A stretch of DNA of 64,000 nucleotides, taken from NCBI GenBank assembly GCA_001312325.1, contig BBDJ01000008.1, forward strand, positions 1-64,000. The letters run 5' to 3'. The notes beneath the pieces are model-generated. The model saw only the letters and a list, made by a program, of their open reading frames with translations, ran no database searches and had not been told where the DNA came from. This document shows positions 20,576 through 32,138 of the stretch, in pieces (position 1 is the stretch's first letter; each line of letters starts with the position of its first letter). The position numbers and the translations under genes were made by a program. This stretch comes from Lysinibacillus pakistanensis (GTDB lineage: Bacteria > Bacillota > Bacilli > Bacillales_A > Planococcaceae).

Positions 20576-22183
20576 TTGAAATTTCAAAAGCTGTCAATGA
20601 GAAGAAAAATCATGTCTCTGACTTTTTTTTATTCTCATGCTTTCCTTTAGTATTGGTGGTACATTTTTGCTAGGATTCGTGATGAATGAGCAGAAGGATA
20701 AGCTTGGAAATCAGGCATTGCTTGTGGCAAAAACTGTATCACAGCTTCCTGAATTAAAAACGTATATTACTAGCCGTAATTTTAATGAGGCAACAACGCA
20801 TATTAATCCTATCGTAGAGGAAATCCGGGATATAAATGGTGCACAATATATAGTTGTTCTAGATATGCAAAGACGCAAATATTCACATCCGATTTCAGAG
20901 GAAATTGGCCAAATTTCGCAATCTGGAGATTTAAATGCCGCCTTTTCTGAACATTATTATACATCAATTGCACATGGAGAGCATGGCGATATGGTACGAG
21001 CATTTGTACCTATTATGAGTAGTGAGGGTAAGCAAGTAGGTGTTGTAATTGTAGGGTATAGTGTTTTAACGATTGCAGAATTACTACAATCTATCCAAAA
21101 GGAGTTAATTATTACAATTTTCTTGTCTCTTCTATTTAGTGCATGGGGTGCCCATAATTTAGGGCTTCATATGAAAAAGCAAATGTTCGGGTTAGAGCCG
21201 CATGAAATAGCTAAAATGTATGTGGAGCGAACAGAAACCTTTAATGCCATGCATGAAGGAATTATTGCAATAGATAACGATTTAACGATTACCATATTTA
21301 ATGAAAAAGCATGTGATATATTAGGTGTTTATGAACAACCGTCAACATTAATTGGAAAGAAAATTTATGAGGTATTACCTGACACGCGCTTACCAGAAAT
21401 TCTGGAGCTTGATCAGCCACTTTTCAATCGTGAGCTTTATATTAATGGACACAGTATTATGAGTAATCGTATTCCAATACAAGTCAATGAAAAAAACAGT
21501 TGGAGCTGTGGCCATGTTTAAGGATCGTACAGAAGTGAAAAAGCTTGCGGAGGAATTAACCGGTGTAAAGGCATTTGTACAAGCATTGCGTGTACAAACA
21601 CATGAGCATAAAAATAAATTACACACCATTGCAGGACTTTTACAGCTAGAACATCATGAACAGGCACTTTCTTATTTAACACAAGTGAAGGAAGAACATG
21701 ATGAAATTACAAATTTCTTAAATGAACGAATAAAAAATGAAAATATCTCAGGCTTACTACTTAGTAAAATTTCTTATGCAAAGGAGCAGGGAATCCGGTT
21801 GGAGATAGATCGAGAAAGTCATCTGACGGTATTTCCAAAAAAATTTAGACCATCATGATTTTGTCATTTTATTTGGCAATTTAATCGAAAATGCCTTTGA
21901 TGCATTAAAAGATACACAACTTGATGAAAAAAATTGTGCATGTATCTGTTGATGAGGATGAAGATGTATTGGCAATTTTAGTCACAGATAATGGTATAGG
22001 CATGACAGAAGAGGTAAGGGCACATATTTTTGATAATGGCTTTTCGACAAAAGAGAAAAAAAAGGGCGAGGAATTGGCCTGTATTTAATTCAAGAAATTG
22101 TACACAAGGGGCAGGGGGATATTGAGGTTACTAGTGAGCCTCATAAAGGAACCAGCTTTTTGATAACATTTTATTATTCTTAA
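20576..22183 (+). CDS. dctS: DctS-type sensor histidine kinase (CitA/DcuS family)
   Basis: 533 residues after five repairs (T-run near 20624, A-runs near 21491, 21837, 21928 and 22058; the last is off by two). Two membrane helices flank an extracellular PAS-like sensor (residues ~35-175; HINPIVEEIRDINGAQYIVV, FVPIMSSEGKQVGVVIVGYS). A cytoplasmic PAS domain (FNAMHEGIIAIDNDLTITIF) follows, then the phosphoacceptor histidine in THEHKNKLHTIAGLL and an HATPase with GNLIENAFDAL and DNGIGM. Start TTG 20576 follows GAGGGAGG. It pairs with dctR directly downstream and probably controls dctP. Confidence 0.9.
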
Positions 22184-22233
22184 AGTCGCCTATTAAAAAA
22201 AGTAATGAAATTTTAGTGTATGGAGGGTTGACA

Positions 22234-22938
22234 GTGACACAGATAAGGGTGCTTTTAATAGAGGATGATCCGATGGTGCGAGAGGTGAATCGTCAATTTA
22301 TTGAAAAGGTAGCGGGGTTTGAGGTGATAGGTCAAGCCTCGAACGGTATCGAGGGAATAGCTCAAATACGTAAGCTTGTACCTGATTTAGTATTCATGGA
22401 TATTTTTATGCCAGAGCAGGATGGGATTACAAGTTTGCGAAAAATACGTGAACTTAAATTGCCAGTGGATGTTATTACTGTAACTGCTGCAAATGATATG
22501 AAAACGGTGAAACAGATCCTGCATCTAGGAGTTTTCGATTATATAATGAAACCCTTTTCGTTTGAACGCGTGCAAGGAACCCTTGAAAATTATTTGCGTT
22601 TTAAAAAAAACAAATGCAAAAAGAGCGTGAGCTAACACAGGGAGAACTTGATCAGTTATTCCATTATCAGGGTGGGCAAAAAGAAGCTGAGCAACCATCT
22701 ATGATACATGTTGAAAAAAAACTTACCAAAGGGTTTTAATCGAGCAACACTCGAAAAAGTTGTGCACTATTTGCATACTGTAGAGGGAGCCTCGGCTGAA
22801 GAAGTTGCAAGTGGTGTGGGCATTGCACGGGTTACAGCTCGGAGGTATTTAGATTATTTAGAGAAGCAAGATGAGATTACGATGGATGTGCATTATGGAG
22901 GCATTGGTCGACCGATCAATTATTATTTTAGTAAGTAA
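22234..22938 (+). CDS. dctR: DctR-type response regulator (CitB family)
   Basis: 233 residues after repair of two A-runs (22603-22610, off by two; 22714-22721, off by one). Receiver domain: acidic pocket EDDPM, phosphoacceptor aspartate in DLVFMDIFMPEQDG, and lysine in YIMKPFSFERV. C-terminal helix-turn-helix is SAEEVASGVGIARVTARRYL. GTG 22234 lies behind GGAGGG; the frame also holds an upstream ATG without a site. Works with dctS, 50 bases upstream. Confidence 0.9.
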
Positions 22939-22944
22939 TAGAAA

Positions 22945-22976
22945 AAAACCTGATTGTGTTTAGGCAATCAGGTTTT
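22945..22976. terminator. Bidirectional terminator between dctR and ispH
   Basis: AAAACCTGATTG and CAATCAGGTTTT form a perfect 12-bp stem with an 8-base loop, serving the convergent genes. Confidence 0.9.
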
Positions 22977-22983
22977 AAGTATT

Positions 22984-23952
22984 TTAGTAGGGCATAATTT
23001 TTTCTACAGGCTTTGGTGTCTTGATTTTTGGTAAAATTTTATCTAATGTAACTGTACGTTTAATGATGTGTGTAGTGTCATCATGTTCATCGTACTGCTC
23101 AAGGAATGAAATAACCTCTTTGACAATCGGTGTAGGTGTCGAAGCACCTGCTGTGACAGCAACGGTATTAATGCCTGATAACCATTCAACTTTTAGCTCA
23201 GAAACATCTGCAATTCGATAGGATGGTGTCCCTGCGATTTCAACAGACACCTGCGTTAAACGATTTGAGTTATTGGATTTTGGATCACCAACAACAATAA
23301 GTAATTCGGCTTCCCCTGCTTGTTTAGCGACTGCTTCTTGACGTACCTGTGTTGCTAAACAAATTTCTTTATGCACTTCAATATGTGGGAATTTTTCTTT
23401 TAAACTATCCATTAAATGAGCAACATCCCATTGACTCATAGTAGTTTGATTGGTTACTAGTAATTTATCATTCGATAAATGCAATGCATCAATATCGTTG
23501 GAAGATTGCACTAAATGTACATGCTCTGGTGCAACGCCGATTGCTCCTTCAGGTTCGGGATGTCCTTTTTTACCAATATAAATAATATCGTAGCCTTGTG
23601 CTGATTTTTCACGAATTAAATCGTGGGTAACGGTTACGTCAGGACATGTAGCATCAATGGATACTAAACCTTTTTGCTTCGCAATTTCACGAATTTCAGG
23701 TGAAACGCCGTGCGCTGTGAAAATAACAGTGCCAGTTTCAACCTGTTTTATGATTTCTAAACGATTATCACCATCTAATGTGATGATGCCATCCTCTGCA
23801 AAGGCATCTGTGACATGTTTATTATGCACAATCATCCCTAAAATGTAGATAGGTCTTGGTAATGTTTTATCGAGTGCGGCGTTACGCGCGATAACCATCG
23901 CATCAACAACACCGTAGCAATAGCCACGTGGATTAATTTTTAATACTTGCAT
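22984..23952 (-). CDS. ispH: 4-hydroxy-3-methylbut-2-enyl diphosphate reductase
   Basis: Last step of the MEP isoprenoid pathway, making IPP and DMAPP with an iron-sulphur cluster. 322 residues, intact. Cluster cysteines are visible in [19 protein letters not shown] and [22 protein letters not shown] and GHPEPEG are substrate-site motifs. Start ATG 23952 has AAAGGAG eight bases before; a longer frame begins upstream but lacks a site. The partner enzyme IspG is encoded at the right edge of the window. Confidence 0.95.
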   Translation of the reverse strand: MQVLKINPRGYCYGVVDAMVIARNAALDKTLPRPIYILGMIVHNKHVTDAFAEDGIITLDGDNRLEIIKQVETGTVIFTAHGVSPEIREIAKQKGLVSIDATCPDVTVTHDLIREKSAQGYDIIYIGKKGHPEPEGAIGVAPEHVHLVQSSNDIDALHLSNDKLLVTNQTTMSQWDVAHLMDSLKEKFPHIEVHKEICLATQVRQEAVAKQAGEAELLIVVGDPKSNNSNRLTQVSVEIAGTPSYRIADVSELKVEWLSGINTVAVTAGASTPTPIVKEVISFLEQYDEHDDTTHIIKRTVTLDKILPKIKTPKPVEKIMPY

Positions 23953-24025
23953 GGTTGTGACTCCTTTCAAGCTTACCTACCTACATTATAACGGACGGGG
24001 ACGATGAATACAAAGAAACGTTCAT

Positions 24026-24538
24026 CTACATAGGTGGCTGGAAAATACGTGGTTTGGATGGAATTGGATCTGGCGCAGTGAATGATGCATTTGGTCGAGA
24101 AGACCTTGCACTTTTTGTAGAACCTGCTCCTTCACTTGCTGTTGCTTTAGAGGCCCCATCTTTCGCAGACGGAAGACCTTGAAACCCTTTATACAATTTT
24201 AATAGGGAAGGAATATTTTTTACCATAGGCATCGCTTGCTGTATATAGGGTGTATAGGTTTTGGCTGAATTAAACAAGCTATTTGCTTGTTCTAAAAATG
24301 AGCCGATTTTAGAGGCTCCCTGAACTGGTGGCATCGGCATTTGCCCTCCAAAACTACCTATTCCACTAGACATTGGAAGGCCACCCGGAATTCGTGGTTG
24401 AACTGGGAAGCCTCCAGGAGGAAAAAAGGACTGCGGTGACATTTGTTGTGGTGGCATTGGCATTTGCATGGGCATTTGCATGGGCATTCTCATGCCGCCG
24501 GGATACATGGGAAACTGATAGGGTGGTCGAAATACCAT
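24026..24538 (-). CDS. yqfQ: YqfQ-like Pro/Met-rich protein (VrrA/YqfQ family)
   Basis: 170 residues. The N-terminal ~75 residues are rich in Met, Pro, Gln and Gly with a short repeat MQMP (positions ~18-30, coded by near-identical 12-base units at 24462-24490). The middle (FLEQANSLFNSAKTYTPYIQ, MVKNIPSLLKLYKGF) is the conserved YqfQ core, and the tail is Ser/Ala-rich. The family is found next to ispH in bacilli and its role is unknown. The repeat makes length variation between strains likely. Start ATG 24538 follows AAAGGAG. Confidence 0.8.
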   Translation of the reverse strand: MVFRPPYQFPMYPGGMRMPMQMPMQMPMPPQQMSPQSFFPPGGFPVQPRIPGGLPMSSGIGSFGGQMPMPPVQGASKIGSFLEQANSLFNSAKTYTPYIQQAMPMVKNIPSLLKLYKGFQGLPSAKDGASKATASEGAGSTKSARSSRPNASFTAPDPIPSKPRIFQPPM

Positions 24539-24848
24539 AATGATCTCCTTTCAATACTTGTTTAATCATTGATGACATACCTGATTATAGATATGATATG
24601 CAGATGGTTATGCTGGCGTTCGGTAAAGACAAAGAAACATATGATCAGGAATTGGCTTTGTTCGTTTTACCTAGTACGTACCAATAAATAGGAAGATTTC
24701 TTAAAACGTCACAGTTTTTACACTTTTTCTGCTTCATGCAAGGGTATAATGGATTATTAATACCTGTGTTTTGAATTTATTATGTAGATATTACGAAAAG
24801 GTATTTTTGTTAGAATAATATAGAGGAATCTTGTATAGGGGGTATTTT

Positions 24849-26538
24849 GTGTCAATTAAAGTGAGGAGTATGGTGTCCTTTGGTATTATTGTATTATTAG
24901 TGCTAATCATGGGGTTTTTTCAGCAACAAAATGCCAAATCCCAATTAGAGCATATATACTTAATGAAGGAAAAGACATTGCAATCAGCACTACTAGCAGA
25001 TGAGATGAAGCTAGCAGTGGTTCAGGTTCAGCAATACTTGACAGATATTAGTGCTACAAGGGCACTAGATAATTTAGATGATGGATTTGAGCAAGCAGAA
25101 AAATATAGTAAAATTTTTAATCAAAATTTAGAACAGCTGAAAAGCTTGCATCCTCAAAAACAGGAAAAACTAGATGCAATTAAAATAGCATTTGATCATT
25201 ATTATAGCTCTGGTCAAGAAATGGCTAAGAGCTATATTCAAGGGGGACCTGAGCAGGGCAATAAGATAATGCTAGAATTTGATACGACATCTATTGAAAT
25301 CAATGAAAAAGTAGAAATGTTCCAACAAGAAAGCATTACACAAATGCAAAAATCTTTAGCCGATGTTGAAAAGCTTATAGATGATAATAAGCAGTGGTTT
25401 TTATGGATATTCGGCATTATTGTCCTTATTTGTATCGTAGTCGGCATTATTCTTGTACGTTCCATTGTTGTTCCTGTTCATAAATTAACATCCGCTGCAG
25501 AAATAATTGCTAAAGGTGATTTATGTCAAAAGGATATAGAGGTCAGAACAAATGATGAAATTAGGATTTTAGCAGATTCCTTTAATTTAATGAAAACTAA
25601 TTTACATTCTTTGATACATAGTATGACTGCCAATGTTGAGCATACTACTTCCGCAGCCGAACAATTAGCTGCAAGTACAGATGTCATTTCTCATTCCTCC
25701 AATGATGTTGCAAACTTAGTAGAGGGAATGGCAACAACCGATCATCAAGCAGCTGCCACTGGTCGTGAGAGTTCAATTGCAATGGATGAAACAGCCCAAG
25801 GGGTGCAACGTATAGCGGAGGCGACGCAAGTGCTTCATTCAAAAGCTATAGAAACGCAGACTATTGCGAATGATGGCGAAAAAAACATTACATATCGCAG
25901 AAAATCAAATAGCAATCATTCAGGAATCCTCTAATAAGACAAATGAGCGTATTAAGCAGTTAAATAGACAATCAGCGGAAATCGTTCAAATTACGAAAGT
26001 CATAACAGATATTACTGAACAAACGAATCTTCTAGCATTAAATGCTGCTATTGAGGCAGCGCGTGCTGGTGAACATGGTAAAGGCTTTGCAATTGTAGCA
26101 GATGAGGTACGAAAGTTAGCGGAGGAATCGAAAGCATCTGCCAATCAAATTGTTGATTTGATTGCAAATATTCAGCAGGAAATGAAGGAAGTAGATAAAG
26201 CTGTAGGTGTAACGGTATTAAATGTGGATGAGGGTGTCACATTTATTCAAAATGCGCAAAAGTCCTTTGATGAAATTCTACATGCCATTCGTGAGATGAC
26301 AGGGCAAATTGAAGATGTTTCAGCCTCCACTCAGCAAATATCTGCAAGCACTGAAGAAATGGCTGCATCGGTCAATGAAATGTCTAACTCTGCCGTTCAA
26401 GCTGCACAGCAATCAGAAATAATTGCCTCAACAATTGAAGAGCAAGCAGCAACGATTGAAGAAATAAATGCCGTTGCAAAATCATTAAGCGAAGAAGCTC
26501 TGACAGTGAGGGAAGAAATCAATAAATTTAAAATTTAA
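24849..26538 (+). CDS. Methyl-accepting chemotaxis protein
   Basis: Transmembrane chemoreceptor feeding CheA/CheW. 562 residues after removing one A from the run at 25879-25885. Domains: helix 1 ([16 protein letters not shown]), four-helix-bundle sensor (~35-190), helix 2 ([19 protein letters not shown]), HAMP (~215-265), then the signalling coiled coil with the near-invariant tip [20 protein letters not shown]. Start GTG 24849 behind TAGGGGG. Ligand unknown. No chemotaxis genes adjoin it. Confidence 0.92.
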
Positions 26539-26588
26539 ATGAGGACTGTAGACTACGATAGTCTGTAATTATTTTTTTATACAAGCGA

Positions 26589-26632
26589 GAAGGTTCCAAA
26601 AATTTTGGAACCTCTTTATTATATTTTTTTTA
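26589..26632 (+). terminator. Terminator after the chemoreceptor
   Basis: AGGTTCCAAAA and TTTTGGAACCT pair perfectly. The first T-rich tail is broken, and an eight-T run follows. May also serve kdpE from the other side. Confidence 0.8.
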
Positions 26633-26650
26633 AAATATCTTCAGTACACA

Positions 26651-27355
26651 CTATTCTTCATCATAACAACGTAGCATTCTGTACCCGACACGAACATGGG
26701 TCTGTATTAATGTTGGGTTAGTTGGATCGTTCTCTATTTTTTTTCGAAGTGTTGCCATGAAAACCCTAAGGCTAGGGACATCCGATTGGAGAACATTATG
26801 CCAAATCTCCTTTAAAATAAAATTATGTGTTAATACTTTGCCAACATGCTTAGATAAAATGACCAACAGCTTATATTCTATAGGTGTTAAATGCACCTCT
26901 TTCCCATTGACAAACACTGTATTTGCTAAATAGTTTATTTGTAAATGGCCGTTCTCAAAGATAGAGGGTTCATTTTCGAGCTGATGCTCATACATCATTC
27001 TTCGCAGTGCTACTCGTATGCGTGCTAGTAACTCCTCTACACTAAAAGGCTTAGTGACATAATCATCTGCACCAGCATCCAATGCATTTATTTTATCTTG
27101 TTCTTCTCCACGCGCACTGACAACAATAATAGGGGTTTGGGTCCAGCTTCTAATCTTTGTAATAAGCTCTACACCATCCATATCCGGTAGTCCTAAATCC
27201 AGAATGATTACATCTGGCTTCATAGTAAGAGCCTTTTGTAATGCACCGTTCCCGTTGTATGCGATGTCGAATTCATAGTGTTGTGTAGCTAATGTCATCT
27301 TGAGTAAATTGGCAATGGCTAGGTCATCTTCGACTACAAGAATTCGTTTATTCAT
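26651..27355 (-). CDS. kdpE: KdpE response regulator
   Basis: 234 residues, intact. OmpR family: receiver with VVEDDLAI, phosphoacceptor aspartate in VIILDLGLPDMDG and lysine in YVTKPFSVEELLARI, then a winged-helix DNA-binding domain (LTPIEYKLLVILSKHVGKVL, LRVFMATLRKKIEND). Activates kdpFABC under potassium limitation. Its start overlaps the end of kdpD by 8 bases, so the two are translated together. Confidence 0.93.
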   Translation of the reverse strand: MNKRILVVEDDLAIANLLKMTLATQHYEFDIAYNGNGALQKALTMKPDVIILDLGLPDMDGVELITKIRSWTQTPIIVVSARGEEQDKINALDAGADDYVTKPFSVEELLARIRVALRRMMYEHQLENEPSIFENGHLQINYLANTVFVNGKEVHLTPIEYKLLVILSKHVGKVLTHNFILKEIWHNVLQSDVPSLRVFMATLRKKIENDPTNPTLIQTHVRVGYRMLRCYDEE

Positions 27356-30057
27356 GGAACATCATGACTCCTTTTTTTAGTGAAAAATGAAAGACTGTAC
27401 CCTGAGGTTGATTATTTGATACATGTATTACGCTCCCATGTAATTTTAAAATGGTTTGACAAAGTGCTAAGCCTAATCCTAGACCTCTTCGACTATCGCT
27501 GCGCTGTTTTTTTCCGGTTGTAAATGGATCAAAAAGCGTGTCTTTTATAGCATCATCAATACCTGGCCCGTCATCAGAAATAGTAAAATCTACTAAACCA
27601 GAAGATTCTTTTACTTGTAACGTAATCACACTACCGGGAGGTGTGTAGGTCAATGCATTATCAATGATATTAATCAGAACCTGAATGATTAATCGTGCAT
27701 CCATAAAAGCAAATAAGAATTCTGGTTCAATTTGATAGGATATTTTATGAGTATTATTTAGACGAACGACATGACAAAGTGCCTCTTGTATTATTTCTTC
27801 TACAAGTTCCAAATGCATCTCCAAAGCTAATTGACCATTTTCTAATCTTGAAACAGCGAGTAAGTTTTCAACCATTTGTACAAGCCATTTTGAATTTTTA
27901 TAAATATCTTCATATAATTTGTTTTTTTCATTATCTGGAATATTACTTGCATTCGTCAATAAAATATCTGCATTTCCAGAGATAGCTGTTAGCGGTGTTC
28001 TTAAATCATGTGAGATAGCACGCAAAAGGTTAGCACGCATTTGTTCCATTTCAGCCTCTCTGACTACTTCTTCATTGAGCTTCTGTAAATACCATTTATC
28101 AAGCGCAAACGAAAAATCATTGATAATAGCATGCAAAATATTACGCTCAAATGCAGGTAATGGTAATTGCTTTGACAATGCAATTCCAATAACACCCTTT
28201 ACATACCCATTTGACATAACGGGTAAATAATAGGCACTTACTTCTGGAAATATATCAGTGGAAATACCTGCTACATGCTTATTATTAATAACCCAACTCA
28301 CCACTCCATGCTCATTAGGATTTCCAAAAAGGGAGGCTGCTTTTTTATTTTCACTATTTGACATGCTCTCCGTATGAAAAAACATTGATTTAACAATGGC
28401 GTTATTTTCTATTTCAAAGAATTGTACGGGCTTTTCTACTAGCTTAACAATTTGTACCATACCCTCCGTAATAATATCATCTATCGTTTTAGCATGTTGG
28501 AGCCTCCTATTTACATCTAGAAGCACCTCCATTCTATAGGATTTACGCATAGCTATCATCGTTTGCTTTTTTTATTTTTTTTGTTAAGCTACTTGTGATG
28601 AACCCTGAAAGGAACATGATTATAAAGGTCATTGGATAATCTCGATGATAGGCATCAAATGAGAATCGTGGTTCAGTAAATAAATAATTAAAGAGTAATA
28701 CAGCTGTGATAGAGCTAATAATGCTCATTATCCAACCCGATGACCAGATAGCAAGTATTAAAACACCTAGAATATAAATCGTAATGACATTTGATTCACT
28801 AATACCAAGTGAATATAAATACAAGCCGATAAAGGATATAAAGGCAAATATGAAAATCATTTTCAGCAAGTCAAGCCAGTCAAATGACCACTGTGTATTT
28901 ATTTTTGGCAGATAGAATTGTTCATTTTCCTGATCTGGTACTATATGAATAGCTAAATTTGGTACAAATTCAGTCAGTTGATCGCTAATTTTTGAGCTTG
29001 GTTGCCACCATCTTTTTCTCATGCTTGTTCTACCGATGACCAATTTTGTTACACCGCTAATTTGAGCATAATTAGCAAGAGCTGCTGCTATATCATCCTC
29101 TTGAACAATGACCACATGACCACCAAGCTGTTCTACAAGCTTTATATGTTGCTGTAATCGCTCTGAGTTTGCGGTTGTCCTATCGCTTTCCTGAACCTTT
29201 TGTACATACAGGGCAGTGAATTTGCCATGCAATGCTTGCGAAAGTCTTGCGGCATTTCGAATAACCTTAGCATTTGTAGGGGAGCTACTAATACCAACAA
29301 GGATATGCTCATCAATCTGTACAGAATGTTTCATCGATTCGTTGCTGTTAATTTGTTTATAGGTAATCGTATCAGCAGCTCTACGTAGTGCAATTTCTCG
29401 AAGAGCAATTAAATTTTGCTTAGAAAAGAAAGATTGTAGAGCTTTCTCAGCTTGTTGCTTGCTATAAATTTTGCCATCCTGTAGACGCTGAATTAACTCA
29501 TCGGGTTCAATATCCACAATTTTTATTTGTGCGGCCTGATCAATTAAGTAATCTGGTACACGTTCTCGTACCTTGATTCCAGTTATTTCTTCTACCAAAT
29601 CATGAAGACTTTCAATATGTTGAATATTTATAGTTGTATAGACATGAATTCCCTTTGCAAGTAATTCCTCTATATCTCCAAAGCGCTTCTTGTGTCGCAT
29701 TATTGGTACATTACTATGTGCTAATTCATCAATAAGAACAATTTCTGGTTTACGACTTAATACTGCATCAATATCTAATTCCTGAAAGTCTTTCTTTTTA
29801 TACCTTATTTTTTTTGTAGGAATTTGCTCAAGCCCTTCGAGTAAGGCTAATGTTTCTGGACGAGGATGAGGCTCTACATAGCCAACCACCACATCTTTAC
29901 CAAGTGTTTGGGCCTGTTGTGCTGCATCTAGCATTGCATAGGTTTTCCCTACGCCAGCAGCATAGCCAAGAAAAATTTTGAGCTTTCCACTAACGTGTTC
30001 CTCCTGTTTAAGCCTCGCTAAAAATGTCTCTGGAGCTGGTCGTTCTTGTTCCATCAT
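27348..30057 (-). CDS. kdpD: KdpD sensor histidine kinase
   Basis: 902 residues after removing one A from the run at plus-strand 28571-28577, which splits the gene into two apparent halves. Order: KdpD domain with Walker-type GYAAGVGKTYAML (residues ~31-43), a universal-stress-protein domain (~250-370), four short membrane helices (~395-490), a GAF-like domain, then the kinase with H-box AISHDLRTPLTAI and DDGPGID. The USP domain holds SSS and FTALY exactly 20 residues apart (257-284), matching the c-di-AMP-binding pattern SXS-X20-FTAXY reported for S. aureus KdpD. Cotranscribed with kdpE, divergent from kdpFABC. Confidence 0.93.
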
Positions 30058-30214
30058 CCTTCACCTCATTTGTATTATAGCTCTATCTTCCATTAAGAAA
30101 GTATTAAGATTTACGCCCTTTATAGTTTCTTAATAGAAAAAACGATTTTCTAACACTACATTAATCTGAAAGTAAGTATGATGAGAGCATCCTAATAAGG
30201 GGAGGGGGTTTTGG
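30058..30214. promoter_or_regulatory. Divergent kdpDE / kdpFABC control region
   Basis: Between the two divergent units a direct repeat ATTAAGA (30092-30098 and 30103-30109) recurs at 11-base spacing, about one helical turn, as OmpR-family regulators prefer. A related TTCTTAAT lies at 30127-30134. KdpE is the obvious candidate ligand; this is inference from spacing and position. Confidence 0.45.
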
Positions 30215-30310
30215 TTGTTGGACTTATTTATGATTGGTTTAGTAATAATCAGCTTTGTAGGTCTTTCTGGGTTAACCGCTTGGTGCTTTAAGCTAGTGGA
30301 AGAAAAGTAA
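30215..30310 (+). CDS. Candidate 31-residue membrane peptide leading the kdp operon
   Basis: A short frame starts at TTG 30215 or 30218 behind the very strong GGGGAGGGGG and ends at TAA 30310; ATG 30230 is an internal alternative. The product is one hydrophobic helix (FMIGLVIISFVGLSGLTAW) with a polar tail CFKLVEEK. It is followed 14 bases later by kdpF and has no frameshift. I do not recognise it. It resembles KdpF in size and topology but is a separate gene. Confidence 0.5.
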   Translation: MLDLFMIGLVIISFVGLSGLTAWCFKLVEEK

Positions 30311-30324
30311 GGAGAGTGAATTGG

Positions 30325-30406
30325 ATGTGGATTTTTATGGGAATTGTACTTGTATTCCTTTTTTTGTTATCTAGGGCATGCATTACTATATCCTGAAAAT
30401 TATTAA
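30325..30406 (+). CDS. kdpF: KdpF, small subunit of the K+-transporting ATPase
   Basis: 26 residues after removing one T from the run at 30359-30365: a single membrane helix, MWIFMGIVLVFLFCYLGHAL, ending LLYPENY. KdpF stabilises the KdpABC complex. Start ATG 30325 follows GGAGAG. Position directly before kdpA and the LxxxLLYPE ending support the call. Confidence 0.75.
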
Positions 30407-30430
30407 TAGGCTTTTAGGAGGTAGCATTAT

Positions 30431-32123
30431 GTGGCAAATAGCATTATTTTAATTATGTATGTACCACTCGTTATCGTTACAGGTCATTATTTATTTCGGG
30501 TGGCAATGCAACAAGTAACATGGATTGATCCAATCATGGATAGATTGGATGGGTTTATTTATAAACTTTGTGGTATTAAAAGAGTAGATATGACAGGAAA
30601 ACAATATGTGCTCTCTTTAATCCTATCAAATGCCTGTATGGTGTTTATTGGCTATATTCTATTACGAATTCAAGCAATCTTGTTTTTAAATCCAAATAAG
30701 ATTGACAATATGGAAGCATCACTATCTTTTAATACTATTATTTCATTTATGACGAATACAAATCTTCAGCATTATAGTGGTGAATCAGGGCTTAGTTATT
30801 TATCACAAATGCTTGTCATTATTTTTATGATGTTTACCTCTGCAGCTACTGGTTATGCAGCATGTATGGCATTCTGTCGTCGTATTGTGGCGAAAACGGA
30901 TACAATTGGTAACTTCTTTGTAGATTTTGTTCGTATCATTACAAGGATATTAATACCACTTTCTATAGTAGTTTCCGTTATTTTGGTATCACAGGGTACA
31001 CCACAAACCTTCAAAGCCAATCAAACTGTACAAACAATAGAAGGGAAATTACAAGATATTGCACTAGGACCTGTAGCTTCACTTGAGTCTATTAAGCATA
31101 TAGGAACAAACGGTGGTGGTTTTTATGGAGCAAATTCTACTACTCCATTTGAAAATCCAACGGTCATTTCAAATATGATTGAAATGCTGTCAATGATGCT
31201 ACTGCCTGGAGCCTGTGTAGTAGCATTTAGCTTAATGATAGCTTCTAGAAAAGAGAAGCCCATAGTTGGCAAGCAGGGATTAGCTATTTTTGTAGCAATG
31301 GCTATGCTGTTCCTTGCTGGATTAGTGATTGTCTATATATCGGAGCGAGCAGGTAATCCTATTATAAATGAACTGGGAATTACCCAGCAACTTGGTAGTA
31401 TGGAGGGGAAGGAGATGCGCTTTGGTGTGGCGCAGTCTGCGTTATTTACGACAGTGACCACAGCTTTTACAACTGGATCTGTCAATAATATGCATGATAC
31501 GTTAACTCCACTAGGTGGGCTTGTACCGATGTTTAATATGATGCTAAATGTTGTCTTTGGTGGTAAGGGTGTTGGTCTTATGAACATGATGATGTATGTG
31601 TTGCTAACAATCTTCATTGCTTGTTTGATGATTGGTCGAACGCCTCAATTTTTAGGCAAGAAAATTGAAGAGAAGGAGATGAAGCTTATTGCTCTTTGTA
31701 TTCTAATACATCCTGCCATTATCCTGCTATTTTCAGCTCTTGCTGTTGCTTTACCACAGGGCGTAGCAGGGATAACGAATCCAGGTGCACATGGATTATC
31801 ACAGGTACTCTATGAATTTGCTTCCGCTTCAGCAAACAATGGCTCGGGCTTTGAAGGACTTTCCGACAACTCTGTATTTTGGAATGTTACAACAGGTCTG
31901 GCTATGTTCTTTGGTCGTTATGTAACGATCATTATTCAACTAGCAATTGCATCCTTACTGGCTAAAAAAAATGTGGCATCATGATTCTATAGGAACGTTG
32001 AAAACGGACAATACCATGTTTACAATTCTACTTGTTGTAATCGTATTAATGATTGGTGCTCTGACATTTTTGCCTGCGATTGCCCTCGGACCAATCACTG
32101 AGCACCTACAACTTTATGCTTAA
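30431..32123 (+). CDS. kdpA: KdpA, K+-binding subunit of the K+-transporting ATPase
   Basis: 563 residues after removing one A from the run at 31964-31971; without it the last membrane helix ([20 protein letters not shown]) is lost. Channel-like protein with four pore loops, including [27 protein letters not shown] and the [16 protein letters not shown] and NNGSGFEGL motifs that form the selectivity filter. Start GTG 30431 follows AGGAGG. Selects and passes K+ in the KdpFABC complex. Confidence 0.95.
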
Positions 32124-32138
32124 TGAGGAGAGACATGT

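Noticed and set aside
27348..30057. Two separate genes, a KdpD sensor part and a histidine kinase
   Set aside because: The break falls in a poly-A run, and removing one A joins them into a full KdpD with normal domain order.
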